Shown here in pieces: positions 1-8,752 of a stretch of 64,000 nt of DNA (the first letter of the stretch is position 1; the number at the start of each line of letters is the position of its first letter). Source of the stretch: Selenomonas sp. ND2010 (GTDB lineage Bacteria > Bacillota > Negativicutes > Selenomonadales > Selenomonadaceae); assembly GCF_000702005.1 (NCBI RefSeq), contig NZ_KL370848.1, positions 72,901-136,900 of the forward strand. Direction: 5' to 3'. The notes below the pieces were generated by a model that saw nothing but the letters and a program-made list of their open reading frames with translations, was not told the DNA's origin and ran no database searches. A program made the position numbers and the translations under genes.

Positions 1-31
1 TTTGCCAACGGGGCGTTTTCTATCATTACGC

Positions 32-73
32 AAAAAGTCCGAGGACTCTTCGCCGCGAGTCCTCGGACTTTTT
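32..73 (-). terminator. Intrinsic terminator after ftsW
   Basis: A perfect 17-bp inverted repeat (32-48 with 57-73, 8-nt loop) has an A-run on its left side and a T-run on its right side. It would therefore stop transcripts from either direction. It lies just past the ftsW stop codon and ends the regulator-trmB-ftsW unit. Seen directly in the sequence. Confidence 0.9.
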
Positions 74-84
74 ATCGCTGATAT

Positions 85-1269
85 TTATTTTACCAAATGC
101 AAGGAAGGGCGTTCTTCCTTGTCTTTTTTTTCTTCCGAATCGGATTGCTTCGAGGCAAATTGGGGCTGCGGTTTATGACCGTGGTCGCAGATGTTTAATA
201 GAATTCCCATCGCTATCATCGTGACCAGCAGGGAAGATCCGCCATAGCTGATAAAGGGCAGCGGTACACCGACGACGGCGAACATGCCGCCAACCATGGC
301 CATATTCGCCAAAGCCTGTCCCAAGATGAGCAGCATGATGCCCGTAGCCAAAATCTGTCCGAATTCATCTTCTGCTCGATTCGCAATGCGGACACAAAAG
401 AAAATCATCAAGGCGAACAACAGGAAAACCATCAAGGCACCGACATAGCCATGCTCCTGACAGAAGATCGCGAACGCAAAATCCGTATGGGCCTCAGGCA
501 GATACTCGTATTTGCTGACGCCATCGCCAAGCCCCATGCCCCAAAAGCCACCGGAGCCGATAGTCGACAACGACTGAACGGTCTGATAACCGATTCCCTG
601 CGCATCCGACCATGGGTCAAGCATGATCTTGATTCGGTTCAAGCGATAGGGCTGCAGGAAAATCAAACCTACAACACCGGCTAGGACAACAGCTCCCATG
701 CGAACGATTTTCATAACGTTCATCCCGGCTACCACGGACATGATAAGCGGCACACCGCAAATAATCGCCGCCGTTCCCAAATCCGGTTCCAACTCCGTAA
801 GACCGGCCATAATCGCGATAATACCATACTGCAGATTGACGACCGATATCTCTTTGCCCCGTTTTATCTGACTGGCCAAAACCGCCGCTGCCAGCATCAG
901 GCTGAGCAATTTGGCAAACTCCGCCGGCTGGAAGGCGATAGCACCGACGCCCAGCCAACGCTTAGCACCATTGACGCTGTTTCCCACCACGAGAACGGCC
1001 GCTAGCGACACAAGCATCACCATCAGCAGCATCGGCATCCAGTTGCGCCAGCGCCGGTAATTGATGCGCCGGCAAACCAGAAAAGCAATCAACCCGATTC
1101 CGAGCCAAATCGTATGGCGAATCAAAAAGTGATACGGTGTCTCATAATCGATTGTCGACAGGACGAAACTAGAACTAAAAACGTTAATCGTCCCCAAGAC
1201 CAAGAGAATAACCATGATGACGATGATCGGTTCTGCATCATTGCTCCACAGGGTCTTCCTTATCCGCAT
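85..1269 (-). CDS. ftsW: FtsW-type peptidoglycan glycosyltransferase (SEDS family)
   Basis: A 394-residue polytopic inner-membrane protein of the SEDS family, which polymerises lipid II during septation with a partner class B PBP. About ten hydrophobic segments are visible. SEDS signatures include PAEFAKL in the first third, LPEAHTDFAFA (the 'PEAHTDF' form is typical of FtsW, whereas RodA usually has 'PERHTDF') and the C-terminal GVPLPFISYGGSS. The last 35 or so residues are a charged cytoplasmic tail. The ATG is preceded by AAGGGGG. It lies 12 bp after trmB and is last in its unit. RodA or SpoVE cannot be fully excluded by motif alone, and no other division gene lies next to it. Confidence 0.88.
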   Translation of the reverse strand: MRIRKTLWSNDAEPIIVIMVILLVLGTINVFSSSFVLSTIDYETPYHFLIRHTIWLGIGLIAFLVCRRINYRRWRNWMPMLLMVMLVSLAAVLVVGNSVNGAKRWLGVGAIAFQPAEFAKLLSLMLAAAVLASQIKRGKEISVVNLQYGIIAIMAGLTELEPDLGTAAIICGVPLIMSVVAGMNVMKIVRMGAVVLAGVVGLIFLQPYRLNRIKIMLDPWSDAQGIGYQTVQSLSTIGSGGFWGMGLGDGVSKYEYLPEAHTDFAFAIFCQEHGYVGALMVFLLFALMIFFCVRIANRAEDEFGQILATGIMLLILGQALANMAMVGGMFAVVGVPLPFISYGGSSLLVTMIAMGILLNICDHGHKPQPQFASKQSDSEEKKDKEERPSLHLVK

Positions 1270-1281
1270 GATATTGCCCCC

Positions 1282-1932
1282 TTACGGAAAGATAACCTCA
1301 CAGCGGTTAATCTTCTCACCAAAACCGCTGAACTTGCGTTCATACTCGGTCATGATGTTGTCGGGACGGTTCTCGGCATGAAGGTCAAACGAAACATCGC
1401 GGACCGGCAATTTTGCTTCCTCGAACTGCTCCAGGGAAAAATCAAAAAGCGGACGATTATCCGTCTTGAAATGAAGCTCACCCGGCTTCTTCAAAAGACG
1501 GCGGTATTTCTCCAAAAAGCCCACATGGGTCAGGCGGCGTTTCGCATGACGCTTCTTCGGCCATGGGTCACAGAAATTGATGTAGAACCGATCTACCTCA
1601 TCTTCCGCAAAGATGTTTTCGATATTGTTAATATCAAAAACGAGCAGACGCACATTGGTAAGTTCCTTTTCCGCAATCTTCTTGGCAGCGGAATAGAGCA
1701 CATCCTGCTGAGCTTCAATGCCAATATAGTTGATATCGGGGTTGCGCTCTGCCAGCTGGCTGATGAAATCGCCTTTTCCCGTTCCCAATTCAACATGAAG
1801 CGGTGCCTGACGGCCAAAAATCTCCGCCCATTTCCCCTTTTTCTCTTCACCAATCTCCTGATCGCGGCTGATGACAAATGCATCAAATTCGTGGATTGCC
1901 TCATCCACCCAGGGTTTTCTTCTTAAACGCAC
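1282..1932 (-). CDS. trmB: tRNA (guanine-N7-)-methyltransferase
   Basis: A 216-residue class I SAM-dependent methyltransferase that makes m7G46 in the tRNA variable loop. The SAM-binding loop VELGTGKGDF is near residue 47. The TrmB hallmark NFCDPWPKKRHAKRRL is near residue 118, and the KTDNRPLFDFSLEQF segment follows. Length is normal for the bacterial family. The start is GTG, placed 7 nt after AAAGGAG. The gene follows the regulator by 21 bp and precedes ftsW by 12 bp, so the three are probably co-transcribed. A functional link with the regulator is not evident. Confidence 0.93.
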   Translation of the reverse strand: MRLRRKPWVDEAIHEFDAFVISRDQEIGEEKKGKWAEIFGRQAPLHVELGTGKGDFISQLAERNPDINYIGIEAQQDVLYSAAKKIAEKELTNVRLLVFDINNIENIFAEDEVDRFYINFCDPWPKKRHAKRRLTHVGFLEKYRRLLKKPGELHFKTDNRPLFDFSLEQFEEAKLPVRDVSFDLHAENRPDNIMTEYERKFSGFGEKINRCEVIFP

Positions 1933-1953
1933 AATCTTGCTCCTTTATCCTCG

Positions 1954-3870
1954 TTATTTCTTCTCCAGGCCATATTTCTTGAGGTAACGATACAGCGTAA
2001 CACGGCTGACATTCAAGAGGTTTGCCAAGCGGCTGACATTCCCACCGGCTGCCTGCCAAGCCTTGACGAACACCTCTTTATCTTCTTTCCATTTGTTATC
2101 AGGTTTAACATCGCCCATCAGGCTGATGTTAGCCGGGCCGATTTCAGCTCCCGGCGTATTGAAGAACGCATACTCCAACACGCTTTGCAACTGCTTGATG
2201 TTGCCTGGCCAATCGTATTCTTCCAGAACTTTCTCCGTCTCCGGCAGAATGCGTTTCGACTCCATCTGATGCTGTTCAGCCAGCTCGCCGATAATATGAC
2301 GGGCAAGCGCTGGGATATCTTCCCGACGACTTCTAAGGGCCGGTACGCGAACCACGCTGCGGCTCACAATGTCATAGAGCTCACGTGCAAAGAGCCCGCG
2401 CTCGGTAAGGCGTTTGAGATCGCTGTCGCACGCCGCGATGATGCGGACATCAATCGTGCGCTCGACGGATTCGCCCACACGGCAAGTCTTGCCTTCATCC
2501 AAGGCACGCGCCAGCTGCTGGGCAATGTTCTTCGGCATTTTCTCGATCTCGTCGAGGAACAGCGTACCACCCGAAGCCAGTTCCAGACGCCCCTGATGGC
2601 TAACCTCTGGATTCAGCATGACACCGAAAAGCTCCTGCTCGAGAAGTTCCGGCGTAGCATCGCCGCAGCGAAGCGTGATAAGCGGACCTGCGGCGCGCGA
2701 GCTTGCCTGATGGATACCATGCGCCATGCGCTGCTTGCCGGTACCAGCCTCGCCCTGAATCAATACATGATGGTGGTTCTTGGCAACGCGGGCCGCCTTA
2801 TTGCGAACACTCTGGAACGTCGAACCGTCACCGACCATAGAGTTGAGGCTGTATTTTGCCGTGTAGCCAGCGGCATGTGCCACCAGGGTACGCAAATCTT
2901 CAATCGGCATGGAGACGACAACGACGCTCTGAACCGCCTGATCCTCATCCCGTTCCAACGGCACAACCGTCGTAATATCTTCATACGTCTTAGCCGGCGT
3001 AATCCAAGTGACTTCTTTATTGTAGGACGGCACCCCACGGAATCCCTTGTAGATTGGGGTGTGCTGATAGTTCATGATGACATCGTTGAGGTTGGACGTA
3101 TGGCGGCCGGCCTCATTCTTCTTCGCACCGATGCCCTCAAGACGCGTATGACCGAGCTGGTTTGCATAAGCGACCTCACCACCTGGCATGACATGATAGA
3201 CGGCAAACGGCGTTGCGTCGAGGATTGCCTCCTCGGCCTTGATGCGCATTGCCTCAGTCAGATGCTCCTCCAATGCGGTCTTCATCGTCAAGAGCAGCGA
3301 AATGACCGCATCCTGCGGCATAGCAATCTGCTCCATCGATACCAGCGTGATGATGTAATGGAACTCGCCATTTACCTTGACTGGCGCCGAGCAAGCGTCA
3401 CCGAGCTGACACTCTTTGACCCACATCTCCGGTCCAAACATCCAGAACGGCGTCTGATGCTCGTAAGCAATGCAGATGGACGACGTACCGACTTCTTCTA
3501 CACCGACGCGGGTTCCTTCGATTTCTCCCGGCGTCATTTGGTAAAACGGCAGCGAATAGCTCTTGAGCACCGTGCAGTCTGCATCGACGAGCAACAAACT
3601 CAGATTGTACTCCTGGAAAAATTCGCGAATCCCTTCGCTGAGTTTGCTCAAGTAATCAATCGCATCGCGGTGCTTGTTCTGCAGCTCCAAGAATTCCTCC
3701 TTGGACAGCTTGTGCTCCACTTCCATTTTCTCGCGATTGATGGCAAGACTCTGGCTCTTTTTCCAGGACTCCGCCACCCAAGGATGGACGTTCGGGTCGA
3801 GTATCCCCTCTTCCGTGAATTTCTGATAATAAGCTTCGAGTTTGCTTCTGCTGCGATGTTCTCTAATCAT
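1954..3870 (-). CDS. AcoR/DhaR-like regulator with AAA+ domain lacking the GAFTGA loop
   Basis: A 638-residue transcription regulator. It has a GAF-like sensor (about 70-205), a PAS-like segment (about 215-320), an AAA+ domain (about 345-570) and a Fis-type helix-turn-helix at the C-terminus (NVSRLANLLNVSRVTLYRYL). Walker A is GEAGTGKQ and Walker B is GGTLFLDEIEKM. The loop that normally reads GAFTGA and touches sigma-54 is replaced by VMLNPEVSHQG, and the usual LYYRLN segment with the second arginine finger reads LYDIVS. From family knowledge (TyrR, DhaR), such proteins act without sigma-54. Its ligand and targets are unknown: the adjacent trmB and ftsW do not suggest a catabolic role. RBS AGGAGG precedes the ATG. 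Confidence 0.85.
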   Translation of the reverse strand: MIREHRSRSKLEAYYQKFTEEGILDPNVHPWVAESWKKSQSLAINREKMEVEHKLSKEEFLELQNKHRDAIDYLSKLSEGIREFFQEYNLSLLLVDADCTVLKSYSLPFYQMTPGEIEGTRVGVEEVGTSSICIAYEHQTPFWMFGPEMWVKECQLGDACSAPVKVNGEFHYIITLVSMEQIAMPQDAVISLLLTMKTALEEHLTEAMRIKAEEAILDATPFAVYHVMPGGEVAYANQLGHTRLEGIGAKKNEAGRHTSNLNDVIMNYQHTPIYKGFRGVPSYNKEVTWITPAKTYEDITTVVPLERDEDQAVQSVVVVSMPIEDLRTLVAHAAGYTAKYSLNSMVGDGSTFQSVRNKAARVAKNHHHVLIQGEAGTGKQRMAHGIHQASSRAAGPLITLRCGDATPELLEQELFGVMLNPEVSHQGRLELASGGTLFLDEIEKMPKNIAQQLARALDEGKTCRVGESVERTIDVRIIAACDSDLKRLTERGLFARELYDIVSRSVVRVPALRSRREDIPALARHIIGELAEQHQMESKRILPETEKVLEEYDWPGNIKQLQSVLEYAFFNTPGAEIGPANISLMGDVKPDNKWKEDKEVFVKAWQAAGGNVSRLANLLNVSRVTLYRYLKKYGLEKK

Positions 3871-3902
3871 AGCTCAGCCTCCTGTTAATCCTCTATTTCC
3901 TT

Positions 3903-3921
3903 TTCCGGATCTCTTCCGGAA
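3903..3921. promoter_or_regulatory. Operator-like inverted repeat in the regulator leader
   Basis: TTCCGGA and TCCGGAA are separated by 5 nt, forming a perfect 7-bp inverted repeat about 25-40 nt downstream of the predicted start of transcription for the regulator gene. The position fits autoregulation by the regulator's own Fis-type helix-turn-helix, but that is inference. Confidence 0.4.
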
Positions 3922-3951
3922 TTTTCTCGTTTCGTAAATATCGTAACTTAC

Positions 3952-3980
3952 ATTTTACCAAGCATCCCGTTATCATGCAA
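3952..3980 (-). promoter_or_regulatory. Sigma-70 promoter for the regulator-trmB-ftsW unit
   Basis: On the minus strand, TTGCAT (3980-3975) and TAAAAT (3957-3952) are spaced by exactly 17 bp. Transcription would start near 3945, leaving a 5' leader of about 75 nt. The 190-bp gap before the upstream gene holds no other reading frame of note. Confidence 0.6.
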
Positions 3981-4060
3981 TTCCTTTTGTCCTATTTCCC
4001 AGCAAAATCTATAAATTTGACTCGCTAAAAAGAACAAACTTCAAATAACCGCCGATGTGG

Positions 4061-5206
4061 TTAAATCTTGATAAAGATACGGCGACGATACAAGTACTCT
4101 GCCAATCCCCACCAACAGCTGCACCAAAGAACCGTAAACAAAAAAATACTAAATGGAATTCCCCCGATTCCCTTGACCGTCATCCCCCACAGCCGTGGAA
4201 AAAGTGCCGCCTCCGGCGAAGGCAACATCCATAAAAGCGTAAGTGCTGCTCCCGTCAACATATAAATCAAAATAGGATTCATGCCAAAGACGCGGAACGG
4301 ATGAAAGCAAAACGACGACAGTTTCGGCAGAAGCGAAAACAGGACATGCAACAAGAGCGCGAGCAACATAAAGGCACTGCTGGTAAAGAGTACATAAGGG
4401 GCTGTCCACAACGGCTTGCTTATGATGTCCACCTGATTCCAAATAACCCCTGCACCAGCCAATACGATGCCATAGCTTAACAATTGCAATAGCGCCTCCG
4501 GCGTGTTCTCCAACAGCAACCGTCCTGCAAGCATTCCCAGCAGCATCGAAGCCGTGCAGGCAATGGTCCCATAAAGCCCTTCCGGATCAAAGGATGCCCC
4601 CATGTAGCAATGGGCTGATCCCGGAATGACCTGATCGATAGCCGAACTGATATTGTCCGCTTGCGCAAAAGGCGCATCCGGCGAAAAGCAATGAAATCCC
4701 ACGGATGATACCAACAGAAAAAAAAGTGCGGCCATAAGCAAATCGATTTTCGTATGCAAAACGCGTCCCAGCACAATGCCCACGGCATAAACCATCGCCA
4801 AGCGCTGCAACACCCCAAAGAGCCTTCCCTGGCCCCACAAATCCGACCAAAGCGACCCAACTGCCGTCCCCGGCAGAAGTAGATGCTGGAAAAGAATCGG
4901 CATGACGTTGTATAAAATGCCGAGCAGGAACAAAATCCCAGCCCGATGCATTACCTTGCCGAGCATCTCCGGCCACCATTCCCGCTCATGCTTTTGCAGC
5001 CAGATGGCAGCTGCCGCTCCCATCGCAAATACAAATCCTGGGAACGCCATATCGGCAAACGATATTCCCTGCCACGTCGTATGAAGCATCCAGGGATATG
5101 CCTGCTCAAAATCTGGCACGGCATCTACCATTATCATGCATACGATGGCCAATCCTCGAAATACATCGAGGGATTCCAACCGCTCTTTCTTTGCTTTGAT
5201 CCGCAT
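4061..5206 (-). CDS. HGSNAT/NagX-like membrane acyltransferase (COG4299-type)
   Basis: A 381-residue integral membrane protein. The N-terminal RLESLDVFRGLAIVCMIMVD is the hallmark of the heparan-alpha-glucosaminide N-acetyltransferase-like family (DUF1624/DUF5009). About ten hydrophobic segments follow, with an FRVFGMNPILIYMLTG motif near residue 305, typical of the same family. Members are thought to acylate sugars at the membrane using acyl-CoA; the substrate here is unknown. The start is placed at an ATG 6 nt after GTGAGGA, one codon inside a TTG alternative. Only 9 bp separate it from the upstream c-di-GMP gene, so the two form an operon, suggesting that it decorates a c-di-GMP-controlled glycan (inference). 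Confidence 0.8.
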   Translation of the reverse strand: MRIKAKKERLESLDVFRGLAIVCMIMVDAVPDFEQAYPWMLHTTWQGISFADMAFPGFVFAMGAAAAIWLQKHEREWWPEMLGKVMHRAGILFLLGILYNVMPILFQHLLLPGTAVGSLWSDLWGQGRLFGVLQRLAMVYAVGIVLGRVLHTKIDLLMAALFFLLVSSVGFHCFSPDAPFAQADNISSAIDQVIPGSAHCYMGASFDPEGLYGTIACTASMLLGMLAGRLLLENTPEALLQLLSYGIVLAGAGVIWNQVDIISKPLWTAPYVLFTSSAFMLLALLLHVLFSLLPKLSSFCFHPFRVFGMNPILIYMLTGAALTLLWMLPSPEAALFPRLWGMTVKGIGGIPFSIFLFTVLWCSCWWGLAEYLYRRRIFIKI

Positions 5207-5215
5207 CAAAAATCC

Positions 5216-8200
5216 TCACTTTTTCAATTTCTTTTTGCCAACCTGGTAGAGTTTCTCCACAGAATCTGCTTCCGTGCAAAGCGTGATGCTGCACAACAGC
5301 TTTAACTCTACTGTCTTTTGCTGCACCACAAACGCGCCTCGAAACTGCTGCTGGATATCCGCCACCCGGTTCTCAAGTTCCCCAGGTTTCTCAAAGTAAC
5401 TAAGCACCCCGAATACGCCACCTTTTATCCGCGCCACCGAGCACTCTTTTCCACAACTATTACGCAGCCGGTCCGCAATCAAACGCAAACATTCATCCAC
5501 CGAAGCAGATTCCAGCGGCCTCATCAGACTCCTATAATCCTCCCATTCTACAAGAATAAGGCCAAATTTACGGCCGTGATACTGCATCTGTTCCTCATAA
5601 TCAAAATACACTTCATAAAAGCCTTTTTCGTTCATGAGATCCGTTACCTTATCCTGCCGCACATCGCTCAGAATATTTACCATGCGTTGCTGCAGCCTGT
5701 CCGCATCCCGAAAATATCCCATCAATCCAACAATCCGGCCGCGATCATACAGCGGCCATTTGTTGCAAACAATCGAATGCGCAATCCCCTTGATGATGCA
5801 ATTCCCCGGTGCATCACGAACCACCTGCCCCTTGGCAATAACATCAAGCTCATCGCTCTTATAGGGCTGATCGTCCACATGCCAGTGCATCTCCTCGTCA
5901 TTTTTGCCGACGATATCCTCCAACGATTTTATCCCGTAATAATCGAGGAATGCCTGACTGACCCCCAGAAAGCGGCGATTTTCATCTTTCCAAAAATAAC
6001 AATCCTGGGTCTGTCGCATAAGATTGCGCCAAAGCATCGCTTGCTGCTGCTGGTTACGCCGCGCCTGCGAAAAGGTCTCTTTCCCCTCAACATCGCGGTT
6101 TTCGCTCTGCATGATGGTTTCTACCAAGGACACATCTTCGAGGTTTGCCTGTTTTACGCACAACAATACAAGATTATCAGAATTATTGTCCATATGCAAC
6201 CAAATATACTGCCGCCAGGAATAGGTTCCATCCTGATTTTTGGTTCGGAAGAAGCCTTCCACATAACCCACCTGACTCTCAGCAATGTGCTCATGCACGT
6301 CCATCTCGGTCACAAAATCCAAATACCGCTGCCGGTCATCCGGATGAAGCAGCTCTTCAACCATATACCGGCGATAATCTTTGAGACCATAGGCATTACC
6401 CTTCGCCTTGCTCCCATCCTGTTTGGAGACCAGCACCGGCTCGGCACAATCCCGTTCGAAATCAATCAGCACGATATCCTCAAACAGCGTACTGACCTCG
6501 CGCATCACGCGGTCTAGCCGCTTCTTTGCCACATTCTCACTATCGGACGATAGATTGATCAGGGTGACCCGGTACAAGCATTTATGCTCATACGCCGCTG
6601 AACACTCAAACTTCATCATCAAATACTGCCCGCGATTGGAATAGAACATCACGTCTTCTCTTTTATTCTTTCGCAGTTTATTGACAAATTCCCTAAGCCG
6701 CAAATGAAGCGAAGAAAATCTGGAATTTATCGTGCGCTCAAGCTGGGAAATTCCTTGAAGTTCCATTTCCTTGAGCTGTTCAAAAAACGCCCCATTGGCA
6801 TATAACACCCGAAATACTTTCCCATCATCTTCAAAAATCGCCGTTGGCTGATCGGTAATCACATTGATGCGGCCAGCCTGATCGTAGTAGTGCTGCCAAT
6901 CCAGCGAGGCAATCTTCAGTCCCTTGCTGATGATATTGTCGATGGATTCCTGGAACGGAAGTGGCTTGCCAAACAAATATCCCTGCACTTTCTCACAACC
7001 AATACTGCGCAAGAATTCAAACTGCTCCTCCGTCTCCACTCCTTCTGCCAAAGTTTGGATGCCAATTTTCTTGGCCATATCGACCGTCGAAGTAAGAATT
7101 GCCTGTGACCGGTCGTTGAAGGACGATAAAAACATCATATCGAGCTTTATCTCATCGAATTGATAGTCCTTCAAAACGTTAAGGGACGAATAACCACTGC
7201 CGAAGTCATCCATCCAGACCTGATAGCCGGCATCATGGAATTTCTGGATCTCTGTCTGCATGCAGAGCCCATTATCAAAGAGCATACTCTCCGTGATTTC
7301 GATATGGATCATATACCGTGGAATCCGATACTTATCCACGGCTTCTTCAATCTGCTGGAAAATATTGCAGAGCAAAAAATCCAGCCGCGACAAATTGAAC
7401 GACACTGGCACGACTACCAGCTGCTTATCCATGCGCTCCCGCATCAACCGGCAGGTCTCACGAACAATATAGATATCCAGCTTATAGATCTGCCCGCTGT
7501 CCTCCAAGGCACTGATAAACTGACCAGGATTCAAAAAGCCATAGATCGGGTCTATCCAACGAGCCAACGCCTCCATACTGCAAAGCTCTTTCGACAGCGT
7601 GCGAACCACTGGCTGATAATAAAGCTTTATCCAATGGTATTCAAGTGCCACGTCGATATGGCTCGATACGTATTCGTAGATTTCCAGTTGCTTATGAATC
7701 TCCTTCGAATAATACTGTACCGAAGCGGTAATCTTATTCCTGATACTGTCGCATGCTATCTTAGCAAAATCAAGCGCAACAATCGGTTGAATCGACTGCT
7801 TGTCTTCCCACTCAAATACCCCGGCTTTCATTTCCAGCAGCATTTCATCGCTTATCGCTTTTATTGCTTCTCGGACCTTTTCCAGACGCTCTTGAATGCT
7901 ATTTTCCTGTGTCAACACCCCAAAGTGGTCATTATTGAGGCGCGCCACATAGTCCTGCGGAAAAATATCCTGCAGGATTTTCCCCACTGCTTTGAGGCAG
8001 GCATCCCCAGCCTCAAGCCCATAGCGAATGTTATAGTGCTTGAAATTATGTATGTTTACGAAAATAAATGCCACCGGTCTCGCCACCGGTGAATTCATCA
8101 TAGATTGCAGTAATTTCTGCGATGCCTCCAAAAAACGCCGCAGACTCATGAGCCCGGTCACCCGATCGACTTCGAACGTTTGCGACTTTATCTCGACATC

Positions 8201-8572
8201 CGCAATAAAGACATAATAAAGAAGCCCTTCTTCCGGATCATCCACCAAGCGGCCAAAATCCTCGACATAGGAAATGGCCCCTTTTTTCGTCGTAATGAAA
8301 TAAGCCACATGATCGAACCGTTTATCATGCGTTTCTACCTGATACGCGATATCCTGTTCAACCGCCTCGAGTTCATTGCGATTTACCATACCGCGAAAAC
8401 TACCGCCTACATATTGATAAAACTCCGAAAAAGTCTCACACTCAAAAAGCCTCAATACCTGCTCATTCGCATATAAGATTTCTTCTGACTCATCAGCTCT
8501 ATAAATAAAGAAACCGCCTGGCAAAAAATCCGTTTTCGCCGCCAGTTTTTTTCCTACTGCTCCGATGTTCAT
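5216..8572 (-). CDS. Multidomain PAS/GGDEF/EAL c-di-GMP signalling protein
   Basis: An 1118-residue soluble protein with no clear membrane segment. The visible order is a PAS-like region (about 20-115), a GGDEF-like domain (about 137-295) with a degenerate NNDHF motif, a full EAL domain (about 310-555), two or three PAS-like regions (about 575-960) and a second GGDEF-like domain at the C-terminus whose motif reads KGGVF. The EAL domain keeps EALARW, the FNLSR asparagine, EITES, DDFGSGYSS, EIKLD and LAEGVET, so phosphodiesterase activity is likely. Neither GGDEF copy looks catalytic; they may bind GTP allosterically. It heads an operon with the membrane acyltransferase 9 bp downstream. No strong promoter was recognised upstream. 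Confidence 0.88.
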   Translation of the reverse strand: MNIGAVGKKLAAKTDFLPGGFFIYRADESEEILYANEQVLRLFECETFSEFYQYVGGSFRGMVNRNELEAVEQDIAYQVETHDKRFDHVAYFITTKKGAISYVEDFGRLVDDPEEGLLYYVFIADVEIKSQTFEVDRVTGLMSLRRFLEASQKLLQSMMNSPVARPVAFIFVNIHNFKHYNIRYGLEAGDACLKAVGKILQDIFPQDYVARLNNDHFGVLTQENSIQERLEKVREAIKAISDEMLLEMKAGVFEWEDKQSIQPIVALDFAKIACDSIRNKITASVQYYSKEIHKQLEIYEYVSSHIDVALEYHWIKLYYQPVVRTLSKELCSMEALARWIDPIYGFLNPGQFISALEDSGQIYKLDIYIVRETCRLMRERMDKQLVVVPVSFNLSRLDFLLCNIFQQIEEAVDKYRIPRYMIHIEITESMLFDNGLCMQTEIQKFHDAGYQVWMDDFGSGYSSLNVLKDYQFDEIKLDMMFLSSFNDRSQAILTSTVDMAKKIGIQTLAEGVETEEQFEFLRSIGCEKVQGYLFGKPLPFQESIDNIISKGLKIASLDWQHYYDQAGRINVITDQPTAIFEDDGKVFRVLYANGAFFEQLKEMELQGISQLERTINSRFSSLHLRLREFVNKLRKNKREDVMFYSNRGQYLMMKFECSAAYEHKCLYRVTLINLSSDSENVAKKRLDRVMREVSTLFEDIVLIDFERDCAEPVLVSKQDGSKAKGNAYGLKDYRRYMVEELLHPDDRQRYLDFVTEMDVHEHIAESQVGYVEGFFRTKNQDGTYSWRQYIWLHMDNNSDNLVLLCVKQANLEDVSLVETIMQSENRDVEGKETFSQARRNQQQQAMLWRNLMRQTQDCYFWKDENRRFLGVSQAFLDYYGIKSLEDIVGKNDEEMHWHVDDQPYKSDELDVIAKGQVVRDAPGNCIIKGIAHSIVCNKWPLYDRGRIVGLMGYFRDADRLQQRMVNILSDVRQDKVTDLMNEKGFYEVYFDYEEQMQYHGRKFGLILVEWEDYRSLMRPLESASVDECLRLIADRLRNSCGKECSVARIKGGVFGVLSYFEKPGELENRVADIQQQFRGAFVVQQKTVELKLLCSITLCTEADSVEKLYQVGKKKLKK

Positions 8573-8687
8573 CGTTATTCACCCTATCCTTTCAGGCGAG
8601 TTCCGGCATATTAGTATTTATAATCTTCGCGCAAAAAAATCGTATTCCTGCTATCTTTACGCCGAATCCGAAAATATGCTTCACGAT

Positions 8688-8717
8688 TTGTATCGTTGCA
8701 TCGTGTCATGGTATAAT
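8688..8717 (+). promoter_or_regulatory. Promoter for the small membrane protein
   Basis: A consensus TATAAT (8712-8717) lies about 35 nt before the start codon, with a weak TTGTAT 18 bp upstream (8688-8693). The gene also has a full AAAGGAG ribosome binding site at 8738-8744. The 180-bp divergent gap contains nothing else recognisable. Confidence 0.5.
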
Positions 8718-8752
8718 GATTTTGTTGATTTTAAAGCAAAGGAGCTTCCATT

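Noticed and set aside
1954-3870. Naming the regulator dhaR or acoR
   Set aside because: Domain order is similar, but no dihydroxyacetone or acetoin genes are nearby and the loop region differs; the target is unknown.
2185-3888. Long plus-strand open frame opposite the regulator gene
   Set aside because: No ribosome binding site, His/Arg-rich shadow composition, and the opposite strand encodes a clear multidomain regulator.
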